Shown in pieces: positions 9,497 to 19,650 of a DNA stretch of 64,000 nucleotides. Both the position numbers and the translations under genes were made by a program. Each line of letters begins with the position of its first letter. Within the stretch, counting starts at the first letter, position 1. Where the stretch lies: NCBI RefSeq assembly GCF_003590335.1, contig NZ_MIET01000004.1:62001-126000 (forward strand), given 5' to 3'. The notes beneath the pieces were generated by a model that did not search any database, was not told the DNA's origin, and worked only from the letters and a program-made list of their open reading frames with translations. The DNA is from Pseudoalteromonas sp. MSK9-3 (GTDB lineage: Bacteria > Pseudomonadota > Gammaproteobacteria > Enterobacterales > Alteromonadaceae).

Positions 9497-10093
9497 ATGA
9501 AAATACTCTCTGCTATCGCACTGTCATTAGTCGGCACTTTAACATTTACTAGCCAAGCGGCACAAAACGATGAACAACACCGTATTGGCGTTCAATTATC
9601 TGGCGGCAGTGCATCGTATCAAAACTCAAAGCAAGATGGTGACGGCGTAGGTCAACTATATACTTATTATAACTATCAGTTTAACGCTGTATGGGCATTT
9701 GAAGCTGGGATCAGTGCCGGCTCGGAGTCAGATGATTGGAAATGCAAAGAAATAACAGATAACAAATTCACCTGTGATCGTCAGGATGAGTTGTTATTTG
9801 ATTTAAATGCAAACAAGTTGGACTATTCCAACTTTATTACGGCTGCAAAGGGTCAGTATCAACTTACCGAAAACAATTATGTTTACGCAAAGTTAGGGGC
9901 ACAATTTTATGAATACGAAATCGCACAATCGAGTAAAGTACTTGTAGATGAAGACGGTGTGGGCATATTTGCAGAAGCCGGTTGGCAGTATGACTGGGAC
10001 AATGGCGTTGCCGTAAACTTAGCATGGCAATATATGGATATGGGTGATCTGGAAGTGAATACTTTAGGCGTTGGACTAAGTTACCGTTTCTAG
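9497..10093 (+). CDS. Outer-membrane beta-barrel protein (OmpA/OmpW-like porin fold)
   Basis: A signal peptide ending TSQAA precedes about 175 residues of alternating amphipathic strands, and the last residue is Phe (LGVGLSYRF), the typical outer-membrane barrel signal. The length suits an eight-stranded barrel of the OMP_b-brl type. The ATG at 9497 is preferred over 9488 because AGGA at 9484-9487 is correctly spaced only for it. One loop carries two Cys (WKCKE, FTCDR) that could form a disulphide. Function is unknown. A hairpin terminator follows. Confidence 0.8.
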   Translation: MKILSAIALSLVGTLTFTSQAAQNDEQHRIGVQLSGGSASYQNSKQDGDGVGQLYTYYNYQFNAVWAFEAGISAGSESDDWKCKEITDNKFTCDRQDELLFDLNANKLDYSNFITAAKGQYQLTENNYVYAKLGAQFYEYEIAQSSKVLVDEDGVGIFAEAGWQYDWDNGVAVNLAWQYMDMGDLEVNTLGVGLSYRF

Positions 10094-10115
10094 GAAATTC
10101 TATACACGAATAAAA

Positions 10116-10140
10116 TAAGAAGGTGACACTCGCCTTCTTA
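10116..10140. terminator. Hairpin terminator between convergent genes
   Basis: TAAGAAGGTG and CGCCTTCTTA pair almost perfectly (one G-T pair) around ACACT. It lies between the ends of the convergent barrel and histidine kinase genes, and its A/T-rich ends would serve either strand. Confidence 0.7.
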
Positions 10141-10242
10141 TTCAGCGAGCTGAACCCGCAACAGATTTCGTGCAATAAAATAACCAGCACAATAAAATAA
10201 CCAGTCTTGAGGGTTATTTTCACAAAATTAATCAATCACGCC

Positions 10243-12420
10243 TTACTCTGATGGCAGTACCACCACAAACTTCACACCCCCTAATAAACTATGCTCGGCA
10301 TATATACGGCCCTCATGTGCTAACAGGATTTGCTGACAAATAGATAAACCCAACCCAGAACCGCCTAAATCCCGACTTCTTGACTCTTCACATCGATACA
10401 GTCTTTCAAAAACACGTGTTAGATCAGCGTCAGTTAACCCCGGAGCAGAATCTTCCACCGTGATCTCAACTCCTTCATGAGTTTCTTGCATTGTAAGGCG
10501 AGTTTCCCCCCCCTCATTCGTATATGCCAAACTGTTATTGAGTAAATTAATTAGAACTTGCTTAACCCTCTCTGAGTCCAATGTGATAGCAACATTATCT
10601 TGGCAGTTTGTCGTCAATGTGTGCTGCTTCCCATTATAACGAGGTATAAAATCTTGCTCTACATCTTCTATCAACGCATTAACTGAACAGGCTTCTTTGT
10701 CTAGCCGCAAAGCATTATTATCAAATTGTGCTGAACGATAAATATCGGCTATCAAATTATCCAACTGAGATATTTTACTGTGAACTTTAGTATATGCACG
10801 TTCAATGTTGGGCTCTAAATTGAATTGAAGCGCTTCTATAGAAAGCTTCAAAGCGGTCAGAGGTGTCCGCAATTCATGAGAAACATCTGCGAGTAAACGG
10901 TTTTTCTGCTCTAAGTTATCAGCCAACAGCTTGGCTTTTACATCAAATAAGCGCTGCTTTTGTTTTTGTCGTGTAAAAATCAAGCACAGCACACCGAACA
11001 GTAAGAGTAATAACAGAATGACTATGCCGCGTTGTAATTCTAAATTAGCTAAGCTTGCTTTTTGCAATGCACGTTCTTTTTGCAACAAGGATAATTCTTG
11101 ATCTTGACGTACCACTTCAACACTTTTCTTTAGACGTTCTGTCTGCTGCTTATCTAAATGCTCAAATAACGCCTGTTGGACATCTTGATAGGCTTTATAA
11201 CTGACAATCGCAAGCTCAAAGGCCTTATTTCTTTCATGCACAGTTGCTTGAAGTTGATATAAGCGGCTCTGATATGTGCGACTTAAACCAGGTAAAGCAA
11301 GCATCGTCTCAATTTGTTTTAACGCTTCAGGGTTAGCGTTTTGCGCAACAGCAATTTCTATCAGCGTTAACCTGACAGACCTCTCCGTTCTTTTTGCATG
11401 CGCCGAAATAGCAAGCTCTAATGCCTCATTGGCAGAAACTTTTGCTTGCCCAAACTCTCCCATCGCCAAGTAAATACTGGCTAATATACTCAATTGCCAA
11501 CTGATATCACTGGGTGCATTAAGCTCCCTGACTAATGCTAAGCCGGTTTCAACATGTGATTTGGCGATGCTGAGCTTATTCAAACTCATATTCACTTGAG
11601 CTAACTTACTATGGCTATTCGCAATGTGAATGGGATTACCTAATGACTCATCAACGGCCAATGCTTGACGAAAGTGAGAGAGTGCCAATGGCAGCTTGTT
11701 TAAATCTCGATAGATTTCACCAATATTATAGAGTGAATTAGAAATCCCTTGCTGGTTCCCTAGCTGCTGCTGCAGCCGCAATGACCGTTCATGATGCAGC
11801 AACGCAAGTTCTACATTGCCAATATAATCGTAAATAACGCCTATTTGGTTATGAAAATTGGCTTGTTTTGAAGGGCTTTTTAATTCAAATGCTATTTCTA
11901 ACGCACGAGTGGTGTAATTTAATGCTTTGTCATATTCCGCTTTGTATCGGTAAGCACGTCCCAAATTAGCAAGTATATCCGCTTGCAACTCTGGCTCATT
12001 TTTATCTGCCACCAAGGCCATTGCTTCTTCTAAGTAAGCGACGCTCTGCTGTGAATTACTGGTAGATTGATTGGCAACAGCTAATAAAAATGCTGTTTTA
12101 GCACGGTAAATAGGAAAACCATCGGCGTCATATTGTGCATACAACACCAGAGCACTGGCTTTAGCTTCATCTAATAAACCCAGCTTAATCTGTGCTGTAA
12201 TTTCGACTTCTTTATACGCAAACCACACTTCATGATTAATAGATAAAGTTTCATCGTTCAGCGCTTCTAGCTTTAAAGTAACTGCTTGCAATGCAACTTT
12301 TGGTTCATGGGCTAATTGTGCTTGAATATCGACTAAATCTTGCATAGCCCAAGAGAAGCGACTTAGTAAAAGTAACCCAATAACCCCAAAAGTGCGTCGA
12401 CATAGTAAACAATGTCTCAT
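10243..12420 (-). CDS. TPR-containing membrane sensor histidine kinase
   Basis: The 725-residue protein has an N-terminal signal or anchor helix, then about 400 residues of tetratricopeptide repeats in the periplasm (for example ILANLGRAYRYKAEYDKAL and ALLHHERSLRLQQQLGN). A coiled coil and one membrane helix (VILLLLLLFGVLCLIF, about 460-478) follow, then the kinase core. The H-box is DVSHELRTPL (His near 515), with N-box LINLLNNSLAY and G-boxes EDSAPGL and GGSGLGLSI. It has no receiver domain and no adjacent response regulator, so it is an orphan kinase whose partner lies elsewhere. The TPR sensor suggests detection of a protein or peptide. Confidence 0.9.
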   Translation of the reverse strand: MRHCLLCRRTFGVIGLLLLSRFSWAMQDLVDIQAQLAHEPKVALQAVTLKLEALNDETLSINHEVWFAYKEVEITAQIKLGLLDEAKASALVLYAQYDADGFPIYRAKTAFLLAVANQSTSNSQQSVAYLEEAMALVADKNEPELQADILANLGRAYRYKAEYDKALNYTTRALEIAFELKSPSKQANFHNQIGVIYDYIGNVELALLHHERSLRLQQQLGNQQGISNSLYNIGEIYRDLNKLPLALSHFRQALAVDESLGNPIHIANSHSKLAQVNMSLNKLSIAKSHVETGLALVRELNAPSDISWQLSILASIYLAMGEFGQAKVSANEALELAISAHAKRTERSVRLTLIEIAVAQNANPEALKQIETMLALPGLSRTYQSRLYQLQATVHERNKAFELAIVSYKAYQDVQQALFEHLDKQQTERLKKSVEVVRQDQELSLLQKERALQKASLANLELQRGIVILLLLLLFGVLCLIFTRQKQKQRLFDVKAKLLADNLEQKNRLLADVSHELRTPLTALKLSIEALQFNLEPNIERAYTKVHSKISQLDNLIADIYRSAQFDNNALRLDKEACSVNALIEDVEQDFIPRYNGKQHTLTTNCQDNVAITLDSERVKQVLINLLNNSLAYTNEGGETRLTMQETHEGVEITVEDSAPGLTDADLTRVFERLYRCEESRSRDLGGSGLGLSICQQILLAHEGRIYAEHSLLGGVKFVVVLPSE

Positions 12421-12523
12421 TTAAAAATAATAAACTGCATAGAGATGATCAATACTTGCAAATAACAAAACCCAATCAGATATTAAACAGGAATCATGGA
12501 GTAAGTGTGAATATGTACAAGCA

Positions 12524-12532
12524 TTATCCACA
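12524..12532 (+). promoter_or_regulatory. Consensus DnaA-box sequence upstream of the TPR kinase
   Basis: TTATCCACA matches the DnaA-box consensus exactly. It lies in the 130-bp gap between the end of uvrB and the start of the leftward kinase, so it could affect kinase transcription. A single 9-mer can occur by chance. Confidence 0.3.
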
Positions 12533-12550
12533 TTACGCTATTAATTCGGA

Positions 12551-14560
12551 TTAAATATTAATTAACAGCTGCTGTAATTCATGAATTTCGTCTCGCACTC
12601 TAGCAGCTTTTTCAAACTCGAGATCACGTGCATGCTGCATCATCTGTGTTTCTAATTCACTAATTTTATGAGCTAACTGTTTGGCATCCAGTGTACCACC
12701 GGCACGATTTTCAGTATTAACTATAGCTTCTGTTACTGAACCGTCACTGACTTCTTCTCCAACATCCATTACATCAATGATTTTTTTCACTAAACCTTGT
12801 GGCTCTATACCATGTTTTTCATTATATGCTTGCTGAATAGTGCGGCGGCGCTCAGTCTCTTCGATGGCTTTTTGCATTGATTTTGTAATTTTATCTCCAT
12901 ACAAAATAGCGCGACCGTTAAGATGCCTAGCTGCTCGCCCTATTGTTTGAATAAGTGAACGTGCCGAGCGTAAAAACCCTTCTTTGTCAGCATCAAGTAT
13001 GGCTACTAACGATACCTCTGGCATATCTAAGCCTTCACGAAGTAAGTTAATACCAACTAACACATCAAAAACACCCTTGCGCAAATCTCGAATGATCTCC
13101 ATCCGTTCAACGGTATCAATGTCTGAATGCAAATAACGGACTTTGACATCGTGGTCGCTCAAATAATCAGTCAAGTCTTCCGACATTCGCTTAGTCAAAG
13201 TGGTAACCAATACCCGCTCTTTCTTTTCTACTCGTAAATATATTTCTGAAAGTAAATCGTCAACCTGGGTTGATACGGGTCGCACTTCTAAAACAGGGTC
13301 TAACAACCCTGTTGGACGAATAACTTGCTCAGCAACATCTCCATTAGAACGCTCCAGTTCAAAGTCACCCGGTGTTGCCGACACATAAATCGTTTGTGGT
13401 GCGATGGCTTCAAATTCATCAAATTTTAATGGTCTATTGTCCATCGCAGAAGGTAACCTAAAACCATACTCGACCAAATTCTCTTTACGACTTCTATCAC
13501 CTTTATACATGGCACCAATCTGAGAAACCGTGACATGGGATTCATCTATGATCATTAATGCATTATCTGGTAAGTAATCTAATAGGGTCGGAGGCGCGTC
13601 TCCAGGATTTCGTCCTGATAAATACCGACTATAATTTTCAATACCTGAACAATAACCAAGCTCGGTCATCATTTCTATGTCATATTGTGTACGCTGCGCA
13701 ACACGTTGCTCTTCCACCAATTTATTATTAGATAATAACTGTTCACGCCTAAGCTTTAGCTCGTCCTTAATATTATCAATGGCTGATAAAATCTTTTCTC
13801 GTGGCGTCACGTAGTGAGTTTTAGGGTAAATTGTGGCACGTATTAGCAACTTCTCAACGGCCCCAGTCAATGGATCAAAAACACTTAAACGTTCAACTTC
13901 ATCATCAAAAAGTTCCACACGAATAGCATAAGTGTCAGACTCAGCTGGGAAAATATCAATCACTTCACCCCGCACTCGATAAGTACCACGACTAAAGTCG
14001 GTGTCGTTGCGCGTATATTGTAGTTCCGCAAGACGCCTTAACATATCACGTTGATTTATGGTCTCCCCAACCTTAAGTAATAACATCATCTTCATATATG
14101 AATCGGGATCACCCAAACCATAAATAGCAGACACTGATGCAACAATAATGGTATCACTGCGCTCTAATAGCGCCTTCGTCGCAGATAAGCGCATTTGTTC
14201 AATGTGTTCATTGATTGACGCATCTTTCTCTATGAACGTATCACTGGCAACAACATACGCTTCTGGCTGGTAATAATCATAATATGACACAAAGTACTCA
14301 ACAGAGTTATTAGGGAAAAACTCTTTCATTTCTCCATATAACTGCGCCGCTAATGTTTTATTGTGCGCCATAATAATGGTTGGCCGATTTAATGTGTTGA
14401 TAATATTGGCCATTGTAAATGTCTTACCGGTACCGGTTGCACCAAGCAAGGTTTGATGTGCAAGCCCTGCTTCCAGTCCGTCGCACAATTGGGCAATGGC
14501 ACTCGGTTGATCTCCATTAGGCGTAAACGGAGAAACCAATTTAAATAAATCTTCACTCAT
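12551..14560 (-). CDS. uvrB: Excinuclease ABC subunit B
   Basis: The 669-residue protein matches UvrB over its full length (E. coli is 673). It has Walker [11 protein letters not shown] near residue 40, the DNA-wedging beta-hairpin region with [11 protein letters not shown] near 92-102, the DESHVT box, helicase motifs [14 protein letters not shown] near 540, and a C-terminal UVR domain ([15 protein letters not shown]) that binds UvrC. UvrB receives damaged DNA from UvrA and forms the pre-incision complex of nucleotide excision repair. Its start overlaps the stop of the MATE gene by 4 bp (ATGA), so the two are translationally coupled. No LexA box was noticed. Confidence 0.98.
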   Translation of the reverse strand: MSEDLFKLVSPFTPNGDQPSAIAQLCDGLEAGLAHQTLLGATGTGKTFTMANIINTLNRPTIIMAHNKTLAAQLYGEMKEFFPNNSVEYFVSYYDYYQPEAYVVASDTFIEKDASINEHIEQMRLSATKALLERSDTIIVASVSAIYGLGDPDSYMKMMLLLKVGETINQRDMLRRLAELQYTRNDTDFSRGTYRVRGEVIDIFPAESDTYAIRVELFDDEVERLSVFDPLTGAVEKLLIRATIYPKTHYVTPREKILSAIDNIKDELKLRREQLLSNNKLVEEQRVAQRTQYDIEMMTELGYCSGIENYSRYLSGRNPGDAPPTLLDYLPDNALMIIDESHVTVSQIGAMYKGDRSRKENLVEYGFRLPSAMDNRPLKFDEFEAIAPQTIYVSATPGDFELERSNGDVAEQVIRPTGLLDPVLEVRPVSTQVDDLLSEIYLRVEKKERVLVTTLTKRMSEDLTDYLSDHDVKVRYLHSDIDTVERMEIIRDLRKGVFDVLVGINLLREGLDMPEVSLVAILDADKEGFLRSARSLIQTIGRAARHLNGRAILYGDKITKSMQKAIEETERRRTIQQAYNEKHGIEPQGLVKKIIDVMDVGEEVSDGSVTEAIVNTENRAGGTLDAKQLAHKISELETQMMQHARDLEFEKAARVRDEIHELQQLLINI

Positions 14561-15936
14561 GACATTGACCTTTTTAATGACGCGCTATGCATACGTTCAA
14601 TGCTGCGACAAAACCACTGATATGACACTAACGCCGTTAATAAATTGCCTAACGCGGCACCAATAAACAACCCCGGCAGCCCACCTAAACGCGAACCGAC
14701 ATACGCCAATGGTACATAAAACACAAATAAACGGATCACACTCAACACCAAAGCATTCATAGGTTTGTGTAAGGCATTCAACGATGAGTTAGTTAAAATA
14801 ATCACCCCTTGAAAACCATAGCTTAAAGGCATGATATAAATAAACAACTCTATAACTCGTATTACTTCCGGCTCATGACCAAATGTTCGACTAATCAACC
14901 CAGAACTGATCAGTAGTACAAGATAAACCGCAAATTGAAAAGCCATCACAAACTTTAGACTGGTACGGTACGCCTCTTTAACTCTATCGTAGCTTTTTGC
15001 ACCATAATTTTGGCTGATAAATGGGGGTAGCGTCATAGACAGCGCGAGTACTACTAAACTCGCAATTGACTCAATACGGCTGCCGACACCAAATGCTGCG
15101 ACTGCTTCTGGGCCATATTTTGCAACAATCGCAGTCATAACCGCCATCGCAATCGGCGTTAACATATTAGCGCCAGCTGCGGGGAAACCGATTTTCAATA
15201 TTTTTTTACTCGCCGCTATTACACCTTGTCGCCCAGGATTCAGACTCAACAAACGTTTTTTTACCGCTAATAAGTACAGGATGATGGCAACAGCAACAGA
15301 CCAAGCGATGACACTTGCAATGGCAGCACCTTTAATACCAAGCTCGGGAAATGGACCAACACCAAATATTAATAACGGGTCAAGAATGGCATTTATTAAC
15401 CCTGCAAACCCCATAATAAAACTTGGCGTTTTAGTATCTCCGCTGGCACGAAGAACCGAGTTACCAATCATAGGGGTGATTAAAAACACACTCCCAAGAA
15501 ACCATACTGATATATAGTCATAGATATATGGCATCACATCATTATTTGCACCAAGTAAATAAAAAGTTGGCTCAATGAGTAAATAGCCAATTATCGATAA
15601 ACAAAACACAAACACGGCAGAAATAAGTAACGCAACCGTCGCATCAAAGCGCGCTTCTTCTATATTTCCACTGCCCAGTGCCTTAGCAATAACAGCGGAT
15701 GTGCCAATTCCTAAACCTATAGCTAAGCTGATCACAGTAAAAGTAACAGGAAAGGTAAAGCTAACGGCTGCCAATTGTTCGGTACCCAACATACTGATGA
15801 AGAATGTGTCTACTAAATTGAACATCATCAAAGTGATCATGCCAAATATCATGGGGATGGTCATTCTCTTTAAGGTGGCAGGTATTGACCCTTCAAGAAT
15901 GTCATTAATTTTGTCTGACTGCTGCACGGATGCCAT
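14557..15936 (-). CDS. MATE-family efflux transporter
   Basis: The protein has 459 residues and about 12 membrane helices in two homologous halves. The N-terminus has [26 protein letters not shown], a typical MATE opening, and the second half has [20 protein letters not shown] pumps export cationic drugs and metabolites in exchange for Na+ or H+. AGAGG lies upstream of the ATG. It is the upstream partner of uvrB in a two-gene unit with a 4-bp overlap. The substrate is unknown. Confidence 0.92.
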   Translation of the reverse strand: MASVQQSDKINDILEGSIPATLKRMTIPMIFGMITLMMFNLVDTFFISMLGTEQLAAVSFTFPVTFTVISLAIGLGIGTSAVIAKALGSGNIEEARFDATVALLISAVFVFCLSIIGYLLIEPTFYLLGANNDVMPYIYDYISVWFLGSVFLITPMIGNSVLRASGDTKTPSFIMGFAGLINAILDPLLIFGVGPFPELGIKGAAIASVIAWSVAVAIILYLLAVKKRLLSLNPGRQGVIAASKKILKIGFPAAGANMLTPIAMAVMTAIVAKYGPEAVAAFGVGSRIESIASLVVLALSMTLPPFISQNYGAKSYDRVKEAYRTSLKFVMAFQFAVYLVLLISSGLISRTFGHEPEVIRVIELFIYIMPLSYGFQGVIILTNSSLNALHKPMNALVLSVIRLFVFYVPLAYVGSRLGGLPGLFIGAALGNLLTALVSYQWFCRSIERMHSASLKRSMS

Positions 15937-16327
15937 ACGTTTAGGACCTCTGTTGGTGAGCCAAGTATTCTAGATCATCCCACTCACTAAACCCAGACCA
16001 TAAACGAATAATTACTTTAATAAGCTGAGAAACCCCCTACTTCGTCCTCATGGAATGGTTTTAAGTGGAATATGTCGTAAAATAAGGCTTAAATCGCTTA
16101 GATGACAATTTACTTACAATCACACGAGTAAAACGTATTTTTTTTGCACAGACAAACGGCAATTTGGTCACAAAACCTTCATCAAAAACATATTCTCAGC
16201 CAATTTCTGCAAAACATAGTAACCAACTGAAAATATTGAGAAAAAATTTTCTTTAAAAAGATATTGAAATGCCTGTATTGCCCTATATTCATAGCGTTGA
16301 CACACTTCTTAAATATTAATAAACAGT

Positions 16328-16352
16328 GTTATCCACAGATTCTGTGGGTAAC
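16328..16352. promoter_or_regulatory. Palindrome of two inverted DnaA boxes
   Basis: TTATCCACA at 16329-16337 is an exact DnaA box. The inverted partner at 16343-16351 reads TTACCCACA on the other strand, one mismatch from consensus. With flanking bases they form a 12-bp inverted repeat with one mismatch and a very short loop. It could be a DnaA titration or regulatory site, or simply a hairpin. Confidence 0.4.
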
Positions 16353-16767
16353 TCTAGAAACGCCAATAAAATAAGGCCCTACGGCACGATCAACTATTAT
16401 ACGCTTTTTGGTACTGAACGATCTTTATACACTTTGATGATGATCTTTCTCTTCACAATATTATTTCTGTGCTATGAGCATTTCTTGGTAGAAAATGCAC
16501 TGCTCGGAAAAGCAACGATAAGTTCATGTTTTAAAATAAAATTCTTTTTACAATGAATAAAAGTACTCTGAATGATCCTGACAACAGCACAAATTACCTA
16601 CCTTATATCGTTAGTATGCAAACTTTTGTCTCATAAAAGCCATGATCAAGGCCAGTAGATCTGCACTGAGTGAGAATGATCAAAATCAATTTTGTAAAAA
16701 ACAGGCTTTTTGGTCAAAATTACACCTTAATGCTTAAAATTCACCACTTTTGTTTAAGAGGCCTATT

Positions 16768-16812
16768 TGTAACATCCGCAGGTCCCCCGTTCGAGTCGGG
16801 GAGGGGGAGCCA
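16768..16812 (+). tRNA. tRNA fragment: 3' part only (T-arm, acceptor 3' strand, CCA)
   Basis: The T-arm is perfect: CCCCG (16785-16789), loop TTCGAGT, CGGGG (16797-16801). It is followed by acceptor strand AGGGGGA, discriminator G and CCA ending at 16812. The preceding AACATCCGC resembles the 3' side of an anticodon stem. No matching 5' strand (TCCCCCT) or D-arm is found upstream, so it cannot be a working tRNA. The acceptor end resembles tRNA-Asn, but the identity is uncertain. Such 3' fragments are usual scars of integration into a tRNA gene. Confidence 0.6.
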
Positions 16813-16932
16813 ATATGACGAATCTAATAGACTTTTCCTCTTATTTGCACTACTCTACAAAAGTTTTTCGAAAACCATCACTGGTTACTTAAAAATACAA
16901 AATTTTCTCTTCCTTAACAGATAGATAAAACA

Positions 16933-18876
16933 ATGGCTGGTTTTAAAAAACTTATATTTTTACAATTGTCTCTGTGGCTAACATTTTCATTGATTGGCAC
17001 ATTCTTCTTTGCTTCTAGTTTTGACTCCGCAGTGAGCAGAGCCCAGCAAAGCGCGCAAGTCATGGTGACGCAATATATCCAAAACAAAACAATGAATAAC
17101 GTAACACCTGATCATATTCGCCAGGCGTTATCTAATGGCAATGTGTTTTCTACATTTATCGTTCGCGACTTTAACGGCGATACCGTGTTAAATGTCGATA
17201 CCGCTGCCCCACTCCCTGTTTTGGCAGAAATGATTGAAGCGAATATAAATGCCGTTCGCCCCCAGTTTTCTGTCAATGTCGCAAAAGATATAAAAATTGA
17301 ATTTATGATTAATGCGCAAAGTCAGGCTCAGCTGCTGCAGCAAGCCCTACTCTTGCTTTTTATCCTCACGGCACTCGTTGCCTTTATTCCTATCATTTAT
17401 ATGAAAGCAATATATAAACGTTTAAACCGGAATGTGAGTATTACCGTTGCAAATGCCGTTGACGTGTACATAACGCAAAATCAAGTTACAGAAAGCATTG
17501 AAAACGAATTCAATACCACGAAAATGCAGGCTTTGGGTGCAGAACTCGCCCCCTCTTTCAATCGCTTAGCCCACTTTTTAAAAAGCAAGCAAGAAGATAT
17601 TCAAACAGCCGCGCAAAGTATTAAGCAAGAAGCCTACAAAGATGTAATAACAGGTCTAGGCAATCGAAATATGTTTGTGGAATATTACGAGCACCAGATT
17701 GAATCTAGCAATAAGAAAAGCTTTGGTACTTTGGCAATGATACGCTGTAGCGAATTGCAAGTGATCAACCAAACTCGTGGTTACCAAAAAGGCGATGAGT
17801 ACATTAAGTCAGTCTCTGACATAATAAAGCATGTAAGTGGCACCTATACAGGCAGCCAAACGTTTCGTTTAAATAGCTCTGATTTTGCGGTTATATTACC
17901 AAATGTTCCTTCTAAAGAAGCTGAGCATTTCGGCGAAACTTTACAAGCAAGATTTACGCAATTTCAGCAAAATCAAGAGCTCAGCTCAGTAGCAAACACA
18001 GGCATTGTGCCTTACGAAACAGGCAAACCACTCGGTGAACTCCTATCAGTAGTAGATAACGCAATGAGTATGGCACAAAGTAAACAAGCCAATGCATGGC
18101 ATATTCAGCGCGAGTCGGATCTGGTAAATAATGTAGGGGCTGGATTTGGTAACCAAAACTGGCGCAAAGTCATTCACGATGTAATCGACTCTAAACGCGT
18201 TAGCTTAATGATGCAAAACATCATGCCCATTGGTAAAAATGTGAAAGCGTATGCTGAAATTCAAGCGCGCTTTAAAACAGAAGAAGGCCAAATGCTGCCA
18301 ACGGCTTCCTTTCTTGCCATGGCAGAAAAGCTCGATATGGCAATCGAAATTGATAAGCTAATTATTGACAGCTCACTAGAATTAATTAAAACACGCAACT
18401 TTACTGAAAAGTTTTTTGGCATCAATGTGACGGCTTCAAGTGCTCACAGCGACCAATTCGTTATTTGGCTTGAGAGACGATTACTTAAAGACGCTAACAT
18501 CGCCTCTAAACTGGTTTTTGAAGTCAGTGAATTTGGGTTACAGCAAAATATTAAAGCAAGTAAACGTTTTATTGATATGGTGCACCGCGTGGGTGCGCGT
18601 ATTACCGTTGAACGCTTTGGTGTGGGCCTAACCTCGTTTAAATTCTTCCGAGACTTGAAACCTGATTTCATTAAGATGGATGCAAGCTACACCCGAGGTT
18701 TAGAAGAAGATAAAAATAACCAATACTTTATGAGATTAATGGTCGATCTTGCCCATAGGATTGGGGTCAGTGTATTTGCCGAAGGTGTTGAAAGCCAAGA
18801 AGAAAAGCACATTGTAGAAACCCTCTGCCTAGATGGCGTGCAAGGCTATTACATCGAAAAACCCAAAGAAATATAA
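16933..18876 (+). CDS. csrD: Degenerate GGDEF/EAL membrane protein, CsrD-like
   Basis: The protein has 647 residues, almost the length of E. coli CsrD (646). Order: TM1 (7-28), periplasmic segment (29-137), TM2 (138-160), coiled coil, GGDEF-like domain (235-390) and EAL-like domain (400-640). Both active sites are degenerate: the GGDEF position reads NSSDF (about 314-318), and the EAL metal-binding DDFG motif reads ERFG (560-563), although Glu442 (EIQAR), Lys581 (IKMD) and AEGVE remain. It should therefore neither make nor degrade c-di-GMP. CsrD in E. coli directs RNase E to the CsrB/C small RNAs. The alternative is a LapD-like c-di-GMP receptor, but no LapG neighbour is present. Confidence 0.7.
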   Translation: MAGFKKLIFLQLSLWLTFSLIGTFFFASSFDSAVSRAQQSAQVMVTQYIQNKTMNNVTPDHIRQALSNGNVFSTFIVRDFNGDTVLNVDTAAPLPVLAEMIEANINAVRPQFSVNVAKDIKIEFMINAQSQAQLLQQALLLLFILTALVAFIPIIYMKAIYKRLNRNVSITVANAVDVYITQNQVTESIENEFNTTKMQALGAELAPSFNRLAHFLKSKQEDIQTAAQSIKQEAYKDVITGLGNRNMFVEYYEHQIESSNKKSFGTLAMIRCSELQVINQTRGYQKGDEYIKSVSDIIKHVSGTYTGSQTFRLNSSDFAVILPNVPSKEAEHFGETLQARFTQFQQNQELSSVANTGIVPYETGKPLGELLSVVDNAMSMAQSKQANAWHIQRESDLVNNVGAGFGNQNWRKVIHDVIDSKRVSLMMQNIMPIGKNVKAYAEIQARFKTEEGQMLPTASFLAMAEKLDMAIEIDKLIIDSSLELIKTRNFTEKFFGINVTASSAHSDQFVIWLERRLLKDANIASKLVFEVSEFGLQQNIKASKRFIDMVHRVGARITVERFGVGLTSFKFFRDLKPDFIKMDASYTRGLEEDKNNQYFMRLMVDLAHRIGVSVFAEGVESQEEKHIVETLCLDGVQGYYIEKPKEI

Positions 18877-18894
18877 GCATTACGCCAATCTATA

Positions 18895-18927
18895 TAAGTC
18901 ATAATACCGTATTGGTATTATGACTTA
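18895..18927. terminator. Long perfect hairpin after csrD
   Basis: TAAGTCATAATACC and GGTATTATGACTTA form a 14-bp perfect stem around GTATT, 18 bp after the csrD stop. No T-run follows on the + strand, so it may act as a processing or 3' protective hairpin rather than a simple terminator. Confidence 0.55.
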
Positions 18928-19066
18928 CTAACTAGGCTGTCAACAAAAACGCGCAAATCAGGTAGATATTAAATAAACACCTTTGTATTTATTATGATCT
19001 TCTCGTTTAAAATTGCTAAAATCCCAACCAAATGACCATCCATCAGTTTTTAGCAAAGGGGCTTTA

Positions 19067-19648
19067 ATGACTGAATATATTATGTTGCTTATTGGCACGG
19101 TGCTGGTAAACAACTTTGTATTGGTGCAATTTCTTGGCTTATGCCCATTTATGGGTGTATCAGGTAAGTTAGACACCGCCATAGGCATGTCCTTAGCCAC
19201 AACATTTGTGCTGACATTGGCCTCAGTGACCAGTTATTTAGTGAATCAATATATCTTGTTACCACTAGAGCTCGATTTCTTAAGAACGATGAGCTTTATT
19301 CTAGTGATAGCGGTTGTGGTCCAATTTACAGAAATGGTGGTGCGTAAAACCAGCCCAACGCTCTACCGCCTGCTTGGTATCTTCTTACCATTGATCACAA
19401 CTAACTGCGCAGTACTGGGTGTTGCACTGCTAAACATAAAAAATGACCATACGCTCATTGAGTCAGCTGTATATGGATTTGGTGCTGCGGTCGGGTTTTC
19501 GTTAGTACTTGTTTTGTTTGCCGCATTACGTGAACGTTTAGCACTTGCCGACGTGCCAGCACCGTTTAAAGGCGCGTCAATCGCTATGATCACCGCAGGC
19601 CTTATGTCTCTCGCCTTTATGGGCTTTTCTGGATTAGTGAAGTTATAA
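19067..19648 (+). CDS. rnfA: Electron transport complex subunit RnfA/RsxA
   Basis: The ATG at 19067 is chosen because AAAGGGG precedes it and the result is 193 residues, the exact length of E. coli RsxA; an upstream in-frame ATG at 19013 would add 18 unrelated residues. Six membrane helices are visible, with the family motif [18 protein letters not shown] at residues 14-31. The LGLCPFMG Cys, together with that of RnfE, holds an intramembrane iron-sulphur centre in studied Rnf complexes. The complex couples NADH-ferredoxin electron transfer to Na+ or H+ movement, and in E. coli it also reduces SoxR. First gene of the rnfABCDGE-nth operon. Confidence 0.97.
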   Translation: MTEYIMLLIGTVLVNNFVLVQFLGLCPFMGVSGKLDTAIGMSLATTFVLTLASVTSYLVNQYILLPLELDFLRTMSFILVIAVVVQFTEMVVRKTSPTLYRLLGIFLPLITTNCAVLGVALLNIKNDHTLIESAVYGFGAAVGFSLVLVLFAALRERLALADVPAPFKGASIAMITAGLMSLAFMGFSGLVKL

Positions 19649-19650
19649 CG

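Larger units (their letters stand above)
15937..16932. other. Non-coding region of about 1 kb between divergent genes
   Basis: No convincing gene lies here. It holds the promoters of the leftward MATE-uvrB pair and of rightward csrD, a palindrome of two DnaA boxes (16328-16352) and the 3' part of a tRNA (16768-16812). The rest is AT-rich. Confidence 0.6.

Noticed and set aside
9864-10235. Leftward frame of 123 codons across the end of the outer-membrane barrel gene
   Set aside because: It overlaps a well-supported gene and its terminator hairpin; no homology is recognisable.
16328-16352. DnaA-box palindrome as a replication origin
   Set aside because: Only two boxes, no AT-rich unwinding 13-mers beside them, and no dnaA, gidA or parAB genes nearby.
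16670-16720. Fur-box-like sequence (TGAGAATGATC region)
   Set aside because: Agreement with the 19-bp Fur consensus is partial and no iron gene is adjacent.
16670-16924. Open frame of 84 codons upstream of csrD
   Set aside because: It reads straight through the tRNA 3' fragment, has no ribosome site and no recognisable sequence; it is a chance frame.
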